64,000 nucleotides of DNA from Flemingiibacterium sp045578725 (GTDB lineage Bacteria > Bacillota > Clostridia > Oscillospirales > CAG-272). The notes beneath the pieces are model-generated. The model saw only the letters and a list, made by a program, of their open reading frames with translations. It was not told the origin of the DNA and ran no database searches. Below are positions 40,595 to 49,631 of the stretch, one piece after another; position 1 is the first letter of the stretch, and each line of letters begins with the position of its first letter. Location of the stretch: positions 1-64,000 of the forward strand of contig JAZNKS010000050.1 of assembly GCA_045578725.1 (NCBI GenBank), written 5' to 3'. The position numbers and the translations under genes are program-made.

Positions 40595-41305
40595 ATGAAC
40601 AATCCCGAATTCGTACACTTTGAAAACGTATGTAAATTTTATAAAACCGGCGATCACACCGTTGCCGCCGCCGATCATGTCAGCTTTGACATCGGCGAGG
40701 GTGAATTTGTTGTCATCGTCGGTCCCAGCGGTGCCGGCAAGACCACCATTCTGAATATGCTCGGCGGTATGGATACCTGTGATGAAGGCATCATCCGGCT
40801 CGGCGGACGTGATATCAGCGGCTTCAATGCCCGCCAGCTGACCAAATACCGTCGGCTGGATGTGGGCTTTGTCTTCCAGTTTTACAATCTCGTCCAGAAC
40901 CTGACCGCACTGGAAAATGTGGAAATTGCAGCCGAGCTGTGCGATGAGCCGCTGGATGCGGCCGAAACGCTCCGCTCGGTAGGACTCGGTGATCGGATGA
41001 ACAACTTCCCCGCCCAGCTTTCCGGCGGTGAACAGCAGCGCGTATCCATCGCCCGTGCGCTGGCCAAGAATCCGCAGATTCTGCTCTGCGACGAGCCGAC
41101 CGGCGCGCTGGACTACAACACCGGCAAGGCCGTCCTCGGCCTGCTCTGGGATACCTGCCGCTCCTGTGGCAAAACGGTCATTGTCATTACCCACAACAGC
41201 GCCCTCTGCAAAATGGCCGACCGGGTCATCCGCATCAAAAACGGCGGCGTGCAGGCCATCGAGATCAACGAAAATCCCGTTCCGGCCGCAGAAATCGAGT
41301 GGTAA
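40595..41305 (+). CDS. MacB/LolD-type ABC transporter ATP-binding protein
   Basis: 236 aa. Walker A GPSGAGKTT (about 48), Q-loop in FVFQFYNL, ABC signature LSGGEQQRVSIARAL, Walker B ILLCDEPTGALD and H-loop VITHN are all intact. This sub-family pairs with FtsX-like permeases and works as a mechanotransmitter, e.g. exporting peptides or lipids or sensing antibiotics, rather than by moving substrate through the membrane. ATG 40595 follows TGAAGGA. The permease starts six bases after the stop. Confidence 0.95.
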   Translation: MNNPEFVHFENVCKFYKTGDHTVAAADHVSFDIGEGEFVVIVGPSGAGKTTILNMLGGMDTCDEGIIRLGGRDISGFNARQLTKYRRLDVGFVFQFYNLVQNLTALENVEIAAELCDEPLDAAETLRSVGLGDRMNNFPAQLSGGEQQRVSIARALAKNPQILLCDEPTGALDYNTGKAVLGLLWDTCRSCGKTVIVITHNSALCKMADRVIRIKNGGVQAIEINENPVPAAEIEW

Positions 41306-41311
41306 GCACCG

Positions 41312-44242
41312 ATGAAAAAAACCTTTGCAAAAAACATTCTGCGCTCGGTGAAGGGCACCTTCAGCCGTTTTCTTGCGATCTTTCTGATCACGGCACTCGG
41401 TGTCGGATTTTTGGCCGGCCTTCTGTCCACCGAGCCGGATATGCGGGACAGCATCGACCGCTATTACGATGAAAACGATATGATGGATTTCTTTCTGAAA
41501 TCCACCTGGGGCTTCGATGAGGACGATATCGAAGCCGTACGGCAAACCGAGGGCGTAAAGACGGTCATGCCGCACTATCTGACAGATGTGCTGGCGCAGA
41601 TTGCCGAGGGCGGGGATACCGGCGATTCGCTGACCGCCCGGATTTACGGTCTGCCGCTTGACGGCGGATGCTCCGAGGATCTTCCGCTCAACAAAATGCC
41701 GCTGACCGAGGGCCGTTATCCCGCATCTTCCAATGAAATTCTGGCCGAGCAGGGCAACGGTATGTTTGAATCACTGGATATCGGAACCACCATCCGGCTT
41801 ATCCCCGGCGAAGGTGAGGAGCTGTCCGACACCTTTTGTGAAACCGAGCTGACCGTTGTCGGAATCGTCACCAATCCCGCCTATATGTCCGTCGAACGCG
41901 AAACCTCGGATAAGGGCAACGGCCGGGTCGGGGTTCTGCTGTATGGCATGGAGGAGCTGTTCACCCTTGATGTTTACACCGATCTGTTTGTCACGGCCGA
42001 TGGTGCGAAGGAGCTCGATACCTATTCAGCCGATTATGAGGCACTGATCGAGCGGGCTGCCGATTCGCTGGAAGCGGCCGGCAAGGAGCGCTCCAAGCTC
42101 CGTTTTGAAAAGACAAGGAACGAGGCGCTGGACGAAATTGCCGAGGCAGAGGCCGAATATCTTGAAAAGAAGGCGGATGCTGAGGCCGAGCTTGCCGATG
42201 CGGCAAAGAAGATTGTCGATGCCGAAGCGGAAATCGCCGACGGCCGCCGGGAGATTGCCGACGGCGAGGCACAGCTTGCAGACAGCCGCAAAGCGCTGGA
42301 TGCGCAGTTTGCCCAGCTTGAAAATTCCGCCGCGATGCTCCCGCCCGCCGTCTATGCCGCCTCAAAGGCACAGCTGGATGCGGCGCTTGACGAGCTTGAT
42401 AAAGCCAAGGAACGAATCGCCGAGGCCAAAGCCGAGCTGGATGAGGGCGAGGCAAAGCTTATCGACAGCCGTGCGGAATATCAGGAGGCCAAAGCCGAGG
42501 CGGAAGCGGAATTTGCCGATGCCGAGGCGGAAATTGCCGATGCGAAAGCCGACGTGGAGGCTTTGGAAGCTCCCGAATGGTATGTGCTTGACCGGAATGC
42601 CAATGTCAGCTTCGTCAGCTTTGATTCCAATGCCGAAAAGATTGCCGCCATTGCCCGGATTTTCCCGCTCTTTTTCTTCCTTGTCGCGGCGCTTGTTTCG
42701 CTGACCACCATGACCCGCATGATCGAGGAGGAGCGCACACAGATCGGTATTCTCAAGGCGCTCGGCTATTCCCGCGCGGGCATCATGAGCAAATACATTC
42801 TCTATGCCGGCGTATCCGGTCTGCTCGGAAGTGCAACCGGCCTTGCCATCGGTCTGGTTCTCTTCCCTTCGGTCATCTGGAATGCCTATAAAATCATGTA
42901 CACCTTCCCGCCGCTGCGGCTCTCCTTCATTCCTGAGATCGCCCTGCTGTCGGCGGCCGCCGCCATCGTCTGCACGCTTGGCGCAACCGTATGGGCCGGC
43001 GCACATATTCTCTCCGAAAAGCCGGCCGCCCTTCTGCTTCCCCGTGCCCCCAAGGCCGGCAAGCGGGTCCTGCTTGAGCGGATCACGCCTCTCTGGAAGC
43101 GCCTCGGCTTCCATCAGAAGGTCACACTCCGCAATCTTTTCCGCTACAAGAAGCGCTTCTTCATGACAGTCATCGGCATCGCGGGCTGCACCGCTCTGCT
43201 TGTCACCGGCTTCGGCCTGCGGGATTCCATCAGCGACATTGTGGATCTGCAGTTCAATGAGCTGATGCAGTACAATCTGACCCTGCAGCTGGAGGACGGC
43301 ATCGAGGATCCTGCGCCGATCGAAGCCTTCCTTTCCGATCCGGAGCAGGTCAAAGATTCGCTGGCCGTCCATTCCGAATACGGAACGGTCCGGGCAGGCG
43401 ACAAAGAACTGGAAGCAAATATCACCGTTCCGGCCGATTATGATAAATTCCCCGACTTCATCCGTCTGCGGAAGCGGATCGGGCATGAAGCGGTCCCCTT
43501 CGGAGCGGATTCGGTTGTTTTCTCGGAGAAGATGGCCACCATTCTCGGCGTATCTGTCGGTGATACCGTGGAGCTTGAAAATGCAGACGGTGAAACCGCC
43601 CGTTTCACTGTCAGCGGCATAACCGAAAATTACGTTGAGAGCTATGTTTATATGACCGCCTGCGTATATGAGGAAGCCTATGAGCAGCCTCTCTCCTATA
43701 CAACTCGGTTTGTCAAGTCGCTCGCCGCTTCACCGGACGAGGAGGATGCCGCTGCCGAGGCTCTTCTGAAGCTTGACGGTGTCCGCTCGGTATCCTTCTC
43801 CACCTCCATGTCCTCCTCCTTCGAGAATATGCTGGAGAAGATCGACTATATCGTCATCGTGCTGATCGTATGCGCCGGTCTGCTGGCCTTTGTCGTGCTC
43901 TACAACCTGACCAACATCAACATTGCCGAGCGCGAGAAGGAGCTGGCCACCATCAAGGTGCTCGGCTTCTATGACGGCGAGGTTGCCGCCTATATCTACC
44001 GCGAAACCGCGCTGCTGAGCCTGCTCGGCACGGCGGCGGGACTTGTGCTGGGCATTTTCCTCCACCGCTTTGTTGTGCTGACCGCCGAGGTCGATATTGT
44101 CATGTTTGGCCGGTTCATCTATGCACCAAGCTATCTTCTGTCGGCCCTTATCACGCTGATCTTTTCCGCGCTGGTCTGCCTTTCCATGTCCGGCCGGCTG
44201 AAGCGCATCGACATGGTTGAATCCATGAAGGCCGGCGAATAA
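41312..44242 (+). CDS. FtsX-like ABC permease with two permease units and a coiled-coil insert
   Basis: 976 aa. First membrane helix about 17-40, extracellular domain to about 430, three helices about 445-570, second unit with helix near 615, extracellular part about 640-850 and three helices to the end (about 855-970): two FtsX domains as in the fused permeases of Bacillota. Residues about 265-430 are nearly pure Ala/Glu/Asp/Lys heptads (ADAEAEL, IADGRREIADGEAQLADSRK, AEAEFADAEAEIADAK), a long coiled coil that likely stands outside the cell. Export or signalling cargo unknown. Followed by an AraC regulator gene 24 bp on. Confidence 0.93.
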   Translation: MKKTFAKNILRSVKGTFSRFLAIFLITALGVGFLAGLLSTEPDMRDSIDRYYDENDMMDFFLKSTWGFDEDDIEAVRQTEGVKTVMPHYLTDVLAQIAEGGDTGDSLTARIYGLPLDGGCSEDLPLNKMPLTEGRYPASSNEILAEQGNGMFESLDIGTTIRLIPGEGEELSDTFCETELTVVGIVTNPAYMSVERETSDKGNGRVGVLLYGMEELFTLDVYTDLFVTADGAKELDTYSADYEALIERAADSLEAAGKERSKLRFEKTRNEALDEIAEAEAEYLEKKADAEAELADAAKKIVDAEAEIADGRREIADGEAQLADSRKALDAQFAQLENSAAMLPPAVYAASKAQLDAALDELDKAKERIAEAKAELDEGEAKLIDSRAEYQEAKAEAEAEFADAEAEIADAKADVEALEAPEWYVLDRNANVSFVSFDSNAEKIAAIARIFPLFFFLVAALVSLTTMTRMIEEERTQIGILKALGYSRAGIMSKYILYAGVSGLLGSATGLAIGLVLFPSVIWNAYKIMYTFPPLRLSFIPEIALLSAAAAIVCTLGATVWAGAHILSEKPAALLLPRAPKAGKRVLLERITPLWKRLGFHQKVTLRNLFRYKKRFFMTVIGIAGCTALLVTGFGLRDSISDIVDLQFNELMQYNLTLQLEDGIEDPAPIEAFLSDPEQVKDSLAVHSEYGTVRAGDKELEANITVPADYDKFPDFIRLRKRIGHEAVPFGADSVVFSEKMATILGVSVGDTVELENADGETARFTVSGITENYVESYVYMTACVYEEAYEQPLSYTTRFVKSLAASPDEEDAAAEALLKLDGVRSVSFSTSMSSSFENMLEKIDYIVIVLIVCAGLLAFVVLYNLTNINIAEREKELATIKVLGFYDGEVAAYIYRETALLSLLGTAAGLVLGIFLHRFVVLTAEVDIVMFGRFIYAPSYLLSALITLIFSALVCLSMSGRLKRIDMVESMKAGE

Positions 44243-44266
44243 CCCCTCCGAAAGGACTTCTCTGTC

Positions 44267-45199
44267 ATGAAAAAAAGCGAATTCAATTTTTCGGCGCCCG
44301 AGGTGCAGGCCGGTGATCTGCTGCTCTATGCGGTCCTGGATCAGGGATTTCTGGAATCCGCCTGCGCGCCCCGGCTCTCCACCGATATGCATTCCCATCC
44401 CTATTTTGAGATTCTGGCCTGCATCGACGGTGAGTATGATATCAAGCTGCTGGATCGGGAGGATGTGCGGATGGTTCCCGGAACGATGTGTCTGCTTCCG
44501 CCCGAAACCTATCACAGCTGCAATGCCGTCGGCGGCAATATTCTGCAGCTGGCCCTCCGCTTCCGCTATACCCGGCAGAAAAGCAGCGGCAGCCGGAATG
44601 ATGAGCCGACTTCGCTGTTTGAAGCCTGTGACCGGGTCATGCAGAGCCTTGATTCCCCGCGGATTCTGCCTGATGTCGGTCCGCTCTGCGGGATGCTCTG
44701 CGATATCCGCGGGGAGATGCAAAAGCAGCAGATCGGCTCGGGAGTCTGTGCCCAGCTGCTGATTGCGCAGTTCTTCATCCGTCTGATCCGCCGGCTGGAC
44801 CGGCAGGAGATGAGCGCCAACATCACCGCCAGCCGGATTCCCGATGACGATGACCGCGAGGTACGCTATCAGAAGATCGAGAATTATCTGTCAAAAAACG
44901 CCGGCATCGCTGTCACCGAGGAGGATATGGCCCGCGAGCTTGGCCTTTCCTCCCGCCAGCTGAGCCGGGTTCTCCGCAGTATCTACGGCATGAGCTTCCG
45001 CGAAAAGGTCATCGAAACCCGCCTGCACCGGGCGGTGGGTCTGCTTACCCACACCGACTGCCCGATTGAGAAGGTGGCCTCCTCGGTCGGCTATACCACG
45101 CCCTCCGGCTTTTATGTGGCCTTCCGGAAGCAGTTCGGAATGTCCGCCGGCGAATACCGCCGCCTGCATCAGGGTAAATCGAAGGAAAACATTGAATAA
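44267..45199 (+). CDS. AraC-family transcriptional regulator with cupin sensor
   Basis: 310 aa. N-terminal cupin-like part (about 35-105; DMHSHPYFEILACIDGEYDI, metal-type HxH) senses a small ligand, probably a sugar or sugar acid. C-terminal double helix-turn-helix (about 205-300) has VTEEDMARELGLSSRQLSRVLRSIYG and IEKVASSVGYTTPSGFYVAFRKQFGMSAGEYRR, the AraC signature. GAAAGGA before the ATG. Position directly upstream of the lyase/BNR cluster, with its own terminator between, makes it the likely activator of that cluster. Confidence 0.92.
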   Translation: MKKSEFNFSAPEVQAGDLLLYAVLDQGFLESACAPRLSTDMHSHPYFEILACIDGEYDIKLLDREDVRMVPGTMCLLPPETYHSCNAVGGNILQLALRFRYTRQKSSGSRNDEPTSLFEACDRVMQSLDSPRILPDVGPLCGMLCDIRGEMQKQQIGSGVCAQLLIAQFFIRLIRRLDRQEMSANITASRIPDDDDREVRYQKIENYLSKNAGIAVTEEDMARELGLSSRQLSRVLRSIYGMSFREKVIETRLHRAVGLLTHTDCPIEKVASSVGYTTPSGFYVAFRKQFGMSAGEYRRLHQGKSKENIE

Positions 45200-45203
45200 T
45201 GGG

Positions 45204-45241
45204 ACACCATGCGGCAAAAGATGTCGCATGGTGTTATTTAC
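45204..45241 (+). terminator. Terminator of the AraC gene
   Basis: 10-bp perfect stem ACACCATGCG (45204-45213) with CGCATGGTGT (45225-45234), then TATTTACTTT. Confidence 0.7.
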
Positions 45242-45290
45242 TTTTCGGAGAATATCCGCTATAATAGTATTATTGAAATTTTCCGAAAAG
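45237..45290 (+). promoter_or_regulatory. Promoter and inverted repeat of the sugar-acid cluster
   Basis: TTTACT (45237-45242), 17 bp, TATAAT (45260-45265). An inverted repeat CTTTTCGG (45241-45248) and CCGAAAAG (45283-45290) flanks the -10 and the start site; as the left arm is not transcribed, it should act as DNA, a possible operator. The right arm overlaps the ribosome site. Confidence 0.6.
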
Positions 45291-45301
45291 GAGATTCTGT
45301 T

Positions 45302-46185
45302 ATGAACAAAGATCAATTCAAAGGTATTCTGCCCGCTATGATGACCGCCTTCACCGATGACGGTATCGACTGCAAAAAAATCCAGGCGCACATCGGCAAT
45401 CTGAAGGCCGCAGGCGTTCACGGCCTGTATGTCGGAGGCTCCAGCGGTGAGATGGTGCTCTGCTCCCAGAAGGAACGCATGGAGCTGCTGGAAACCACGA
45501 TGGAGGCTTCCGGCGATCTGACAATCATCGCTCACATCACGCCCTCTCCACCAAGGATTCCGTCGAGCTGGCCCGCCATGCCGCAAAGTGCGGTGCCCAC
45601 GCCGTTTCCTCGGTCACCCCGCTCTACTACAAGTATTCCTTCGACGATATCAAGCATTACTACGAGCGGCTCTGCGATGCCGCCGGCATCCCGCTGATCA
45701 TCTACAACATTCCCGTCATCACCGGCACCACGCTGAACTTCGATCAGCTGTCCGAGCTGCTTTCGCTTCCCGGTGTCGGCGGCATGAAATTCACCTGCTC
45801 CGACTTCTTCCAGCTGAATCTGCTGACCCGCGCCTTCCCGGACAAGGTCTTCTACAACGGCTCGGACGAGATGCTTCTCTCCGGTCTTGCGGCCGGTGCG
45901 GACGGCGGTATCGGCACCACCTACAACTTCATGCCCCGCATCATTCTGTCGATCTACAACTATTTCAAGGAAAACAAGATCGCCGAGGCACAGGATGCCC
46001 AGAGTCTGGCAAACAAGGCCATCCAGGCTGTTATCAGCCGCGGCACCATCCCGGCCTCCAAGCAGATGATTACCTTCGCCGGTCTTGATTACGGCGAGGC
46101 CCGCGAGCCCTTCCAGCCCCTCACCGAGGAAACCAAGGCATGGCTGTACGAAAATGCCTGGAAGCTGATCGAAGGCAAAAACTGA
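45302..46185 (+). pseudogene. nanA: N-acetylneuraminate lyase-like gene with a one-base frameshift
   Basis: Two halves in different frames make one aldolase of the DHDPS/NanA family. Codons from 45302 give YVGGSSGEMVLCSQKERMELL and then ...TIIAHIT; the frame is lost near 45537-45545 and continues one frame over as LSTKDSVELA..., PLYYKYSF, YNIPVITG, the Schiff-base Lys in GMKFTC (45787) and YNGSDEMLLSGLAAGADGGIGTTYN, strongly NanA-like. Total length 884 nt is one base short of 295 codons, so one base is missing. No slippery heptamer is seen, so recoding is unlikely. It is either a true mutation or a sequence error; the rest is intact. The lyase splits sialic acid to pyruvate and N-acetylmannosamine. 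Confidence 0.85.
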
Positions 46186-46210
46186 TAAAGGAAACCAGGA
46201 TTATTGCACC

Positions 46211-47311
46211 ATGAACATCCAACTTTTCGAAACGCCGTACCCTTACGATAAAAAGCAATGCTTCGTCCACGGCCGTGCCTGTGCGCTCGATGATAACCGT
46301 CTGGTTCTGACCATGCAGCTGCTGAATGTTGCCGGAAGCGATGTTTTCTCCGATCTCTATGTCATCCGCAGTGAGGATGGCGGAAAAACCTGGACCAAAC
46401 CGGTTCAGGATCCCGCCTTCCGGATGGAAAGCGGGGATCCCGCGATCCGCCGCGCCGGATGCGACGCTACCCATTTGCTTCACAAGGCCACCGGCACCCC
46501 GATCGTGATCGGCCACGAGGTTTATTACAGCCCCGGTGGACTCACGCCGGTTGACGGAATGAACTGCCTCACCTGGTATTCTACCTACGATACCGAAAAG
46601 GGTTGCTTCCGTCCGGCCGATATCATCGAGTTGCCGCCAGAATACCTCGAAACTTTCAACCGTTTCGGAAGCGGCTGTACCCAGTTCATCGAGGATGATG
46701 ACGGTACCCTGCTGATTCCCGCTTATCTGACGGTACCGCATGACAACCAGATGAAATGCGTTGTCATGCGCTGCCGCCTCAACGGCTATAAGCTGGAATT
46801 TGTCGAAATGGGCGGCATCCTTGAATTCACGGATGTCCGCGGTATCTGTGAGCCATCCATTGTCAAGTACAGCGGAAAGTATTACCTCACCATCCGCTCG
46901 GACAATCATGGCCTTTGGGCCGTCAGCGATGACGGTCTGCACTTCACCCCGCCGCAGATCTGGCATTGGGACAGCGGTCTGGAGCTTCCCAACTACAATA
47001 CCCAGCAGCACTGGATGACGCTGGGCGGCAAGCTTTATCTTGTCTATACAAGAAAGGCCGGCAACAACGATCATGTCTTCCGCCACCGCGCGCCCCTGTT
47101 TGTCGCCGAAGTGGATACCGAAACCATGACGATCAAGCGCCATACCGAGCAGATTGTCATTCCCGAGCGCGGCGCACGTCTTGGCAACTTCGGTGTCACC
47201 AATGTCAGCGATTCGCTGGCCTATGTTACCGTCAACGAATGGATGCAGCCCGCCGGATGCGAGAAATACGGCAGCAATAACGCTCTTTGGGTTGCCCGTA
47301 TCACCCTGTAA
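46211..47311 (+). CDS. Sialidase-fold (BNR/Asp-box) protein, divergent member of the cluster
   Basis: 366 aa, no signal peptide. Six-bladed propeller look: repeated strands with Asp-box SEDGGKTWT (about 56-64) and weaker ones (VSDDGLHFTPP), and blocks FGSGCTQFIEDDDGTLLIPAYL, CEPSIVKYSGKYYLTIRSDNHG and LPNYNTQQHWMTLGGKLYLVYTR. Only distantly like the three copies that follow. The fold is shared by sialidases and other exo-glycosidases; the catalytic Arg triad and Tyr/Glu pair cannot be assigned from reading. Cytoplasmic location implies an imported substrate. 25 bp after the lyase. Confidence 0.85.
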   Translation: MNIQLFETPYPYDKKQCFVHGRACALDDNRLVLTMQLLNVAGSDVFSDLYVIRSEDGGKTWTKPVQDPAFRMESGDPAIRRAGCDATHLLHKATGTPIVIGHEVYYSPGGLTPVDGMNCLTWYSTYDTEKGCFRPADIIELPPEYLETFNRFGSGCTQFIEDDDGTLLIPAYLTVPHDNQMKCVVMRCRLNGYKLEFVEMGGILEFTDVRGICEPSIVKYSGKYYLTIRSDNHGLWAVSDDGLHFTPPQIWHWDSGLELPNYNTQQHWMTLGGKLYLVYTRKAGNNDHVFRHRAPLFVAEVDTETMTIKRHTEQIVIPERGARLGNFGVTNVSDSLAYVTVNEWMQPAGCEKYGSNNALWVARITL

Positions 47312-47329
47312 GCCACAAAGGAGGCTAAA

Positions 47330-48466
47330 ATGATTATCACTCCCGAAGTCACACACGGCATTATCAGCCGCCGCGTCAATACATCTTTCCCCTATCACGG
47401 ATGGCCGACCGTTGCCCGCGATGAAAACGGCGTTCTGTACGCCGTCGCCTCGGCCTTCCGCGCCGGACACGTCTGCCCGTTCGGCAAGACCGCGATGTTC
47501 ATCAGCCGCAATAACGGCAAGACATGGACCCCGCCGATCGTCATCAACGATACCTATCTCGATGACCGCGATGCCGGCATCCTCTATATGGGAAACGGCC
47601 GGATGCTCGTCACATGGTTTACCCACCCGGCGGACCTCTATCAGAATGACTACTATGACGAAATCAACTCCTGGTCGCCCTGGCCTGTCAAGGCCGCTTC
47701 GATGGGTATGCTGGCCGGCTATGACCATCTCTCCGAGGAAGAGAGGAAGGGCGGCTCCTATGTCCGTGTATCCGAGGATTACGGTGTCACCTGGAGCGAA
47801 AAGATCCGCATTCCGGTATCCGCGCCCCACGGTCCCTGCCTCTGCCGCGACGGATCCCTGATCTATCTTGGCAGTGAGATGCACTCCTACGGCGAGCTTC
47901 CGGAGAAGACAATAGCCGCCTACAAGAGCTGTGACGGCGGTTATACCTGGCAAAAAGCCGGTGAGGTTGTGCTGCCGGAGGATATTCCCTCCTCCTGCTT
48001 CTCCGAGCCTCATGTCATCGAGCTTCCGGACGGGCGGCTGTTTGGTCTGATCCGCGCTCAGGGCAAGGAGGTCCGTGACGGCTGCTTTGAATGCCCCGAC
48101 GGCGAGATGCGCTATGGCTACACCATGCTGTTTACCGTATCCGAGGACAGCGGCAAGACCTGGAGTGTCCCGGAATATTCCAGCATCAACGGTGCCCCCG
48201 GCCACCTGATGCTCCATTCGTCGGGCGCGCTGATTCTTTCCTACAGCCGCCGCGAAAAACCGTTCTCCGAACGTGCCGCTGTCAGCTATGACCTTGGCAA
48301 AACGTGGGAGGATGATTATGTCATTGATGACCGGCCCTGGGACTTCGACATGGGTTATCCCTCCACGGTCGAGCTGGATGACGGAAGTCTTTTCACCATC
48401 TACTATCAGAAGCTGGACGGCGAAGCCATCAACAACGTTCTCTGTACTCATTGGAATCTGAAATAA
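47330..48466 (+). CDS. Sialidase-fold (BNR/Asp-box) protein, tandem copy 1
   Basis: 378 aa, no signal peptide, so cytoplasmic. Several Asp boxes (SRNNGKTWTPP, SEDYGVTWSEK, SCDGGYTWQK, SEDSGKTWS, SYDLGKTWEDD) mark a sialidase-type propeller. The N-terminal FRIP of true sialidases, which gives the first carboxylate-binding Arg, reads HGWPTVARDENGVLYAVAS, so RIP is replaced by GWP. Other fixed blocks: INDTYLDDRDAGILYMGNGRMLVTWFTH, EPHVIELPDGRLFG, GYPSTVELDDGSLFT. Highly similar to copies 2 and 3. Substrate unknown; a uronic or nonulosonic glycoside is plausible from context. AAAGGAGG ribosome site. Confidence 0.88.
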   Translation: MIITPEVTHGIISRRVNTSFPYHGWPTVARDENGVLYAVASAFRAGHVCPFGKTAMFISRNNGKTWTPPIVINDTYLDDRDAGILYMGNGRMLVTWFTHPADLYQNDYYDEINSWSPWPVKAASMGMLAGYDHLSEEERKGGSYVRVSEDYGVTWSEKIRIPVSAPHGPCLCRDGSLIYLGSEMHSYGELPEKTIAAYKSCDGGYTWQKAGEVVLPEDIPSSCFSEPHVIELPDGRLFGLIRAQGKEVRDGCFECPDGEMRYGYTMLFTVSEDSGKTWSVPEYSSINGAPGHLMLHSSGALILSYSRREKPFSERAAVSYDLGKTWEDDYVIDDRPWDFDMGYPSTVELDDGSLFTIYYQKLDGEAINNVLCTHWNLK

Positions 48467-48478
48467 AGGAAATCTGCT

Positions 48479-49615
48479 ATGAATATCATCACTCCAGAAC
48501 GTGTCCATGGCATCGTCAACCGCGCACAGGGCTCCGTCTTCTGCTATCAGGGCTGGCCGACCGTCGCACGCGATGAGAACGGCGTTCTCTATGCCGTCGC
48601 CTCCGCCTTCCGTGTCAGCCATGTCTGCCCCTACGGCAAAACGGCTCTCTACATCAGCCGCGATAACGGCAAGACCTGGACTCCGCCCTTTGTTATCAAC
48701 GATACCTATCTCGATGACCGCGATGCCGGCATTCTCTATATGGGAAACGGCCGGATGCTGGTCACATGGTTCACCCATTCCGCGGATTCCTATCAGACCA
48801 CATGGTTTGAAGGCATCCGCAACCGCACCGAGCGTGCCACGCTGAATGCTGCCATGGGTCTTTTAGCCGGCTACGATTTTCTCCCCGAGGAGGATCGCCG
48901 CGGCGGCTCATACATCCGCATTTCCGAGGATTACGGTGTGACCTGGAGCGACAGAATCCGCGTTCCGGTATCCGCTCCCCACGGCCCGAATCTCTGCCGC
49001 GACGGCTCGCTGATCTATCTTGGCAAGGAAATGTGGGCAGCGGATGAAATCCCCGCCGGCTGTATCGCCGCTTACAAAAGCTCTGACGGCGGATACACCT
49101 GGACGAAGCTCGGCGTGCTGTCCTTCCCCGAGGGCACAAAGCCGGATAATTTCCACGAGCCTCATGTCATCGAGCTGCCGGACGGCCGGCTGCTCGGCAT
49201 GATCCGCGCCCAGGGCGACGGCATTGTCGGCGGGCGCTTCCAGGGCGACGGCTGGGACTATACCGGCTACACCCTCTATTCGACCGTTTCCGAGGATGGC
49301 GGAAAAACCTGGAGCGAGATGACTCCCACCGGCCTTTCCGGCAATCCCGGCCATCTGCTGCTTCATTCATCGGGCGCGCTGATTCTCACTTACGGCCGCC
49401 GCGAAACGCCTTACGGCGAGCGCGCCGCCGTCAGCTATGATCTCGGCAGGACCTGGGCGGATGAATACATCATCGATGACCGCTCCGACACCCACGATCT
49501 GGGCTACCCGTCCACCGTCGAGCTGGATGACGGAAGCCTGTTCAGCGTCTACTACCAGAAATGCGAAGGCGATTCCTATTGCTCCACCCTCTGCACCAAC
49601 TGGAAACTGAAATAA
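48479..49615 (+). CDS. Sialidase-fold (BNR/Asp-box) protein, tandem copy 2
   Basis: 378 aa. Same plan as copy 1: QGWPTVARDENGVLYAVAS, five Asp boxes (SRDNGKTWTPP, SEDYGVTWSDR, SSDGGYTWTK, SEDGGKTWSE, SYDLGRTWADE) and identical stretches around INDTYLDDRDAGILYMGN. It departs from copy 1 mostly in two loops: about residues 105-125 (SYQTTWFEGIRNRTERATL) and 250-265 (DGIVGGRFQGDG), which would sit at the propeller mouth and may set substrate. 12 bp after copy 1. Confidence 0.88.
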   Translation: MNIITPERVHGIVNRAQGSVFCYQGWPTVARDENGVLYAVASAFRVSHVCPYGKTALYISRDNGKTWTPPFVINDTYLDDRDAGILYMGNGRMLVTWFTHSADSYQTTWFEGIRNRTERATLNAAMGLLAGYDFLPEEDRRGGSYIRISEDYGVTWSDRIRVPVSAPHGPNLCRDGSLIYLGKEMWAADEIPAGCIAAYKSSDGGYTWTKLGVLSFPEGTKPDNFHEPHVIELPDGRLLGMIRAQGDGIVGGRFQGDGWDYTGYTLYSTVSEDGGKTWSEMTPTGLSGNPGHLLLHSSGALILTYGRRETPYGERAAVSYDLGRTWADEYIIDDRSDTHDLGYPSTVELDDGSLFSVYYQKCEGDSYCSTLCTNWKLK

Positions 49616-49631
49616 TCCGGAGGTAACTACC

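Noticed and set aside
45530..45550. Programmed ribosomal frameshift in the lyase gene
   Set aside because: No slippery heptamer or following pseudoknot is visible, and lyases of this family are not known to use recoding; mutation or sequence error is simpler.
46121..48778. 885-codon minus-strand open frame over the BNR genes
   Set aside because: Antisense shadow of the repeated BNR genes; its own internal repeats only mirror the duplicated plus-strand genes.
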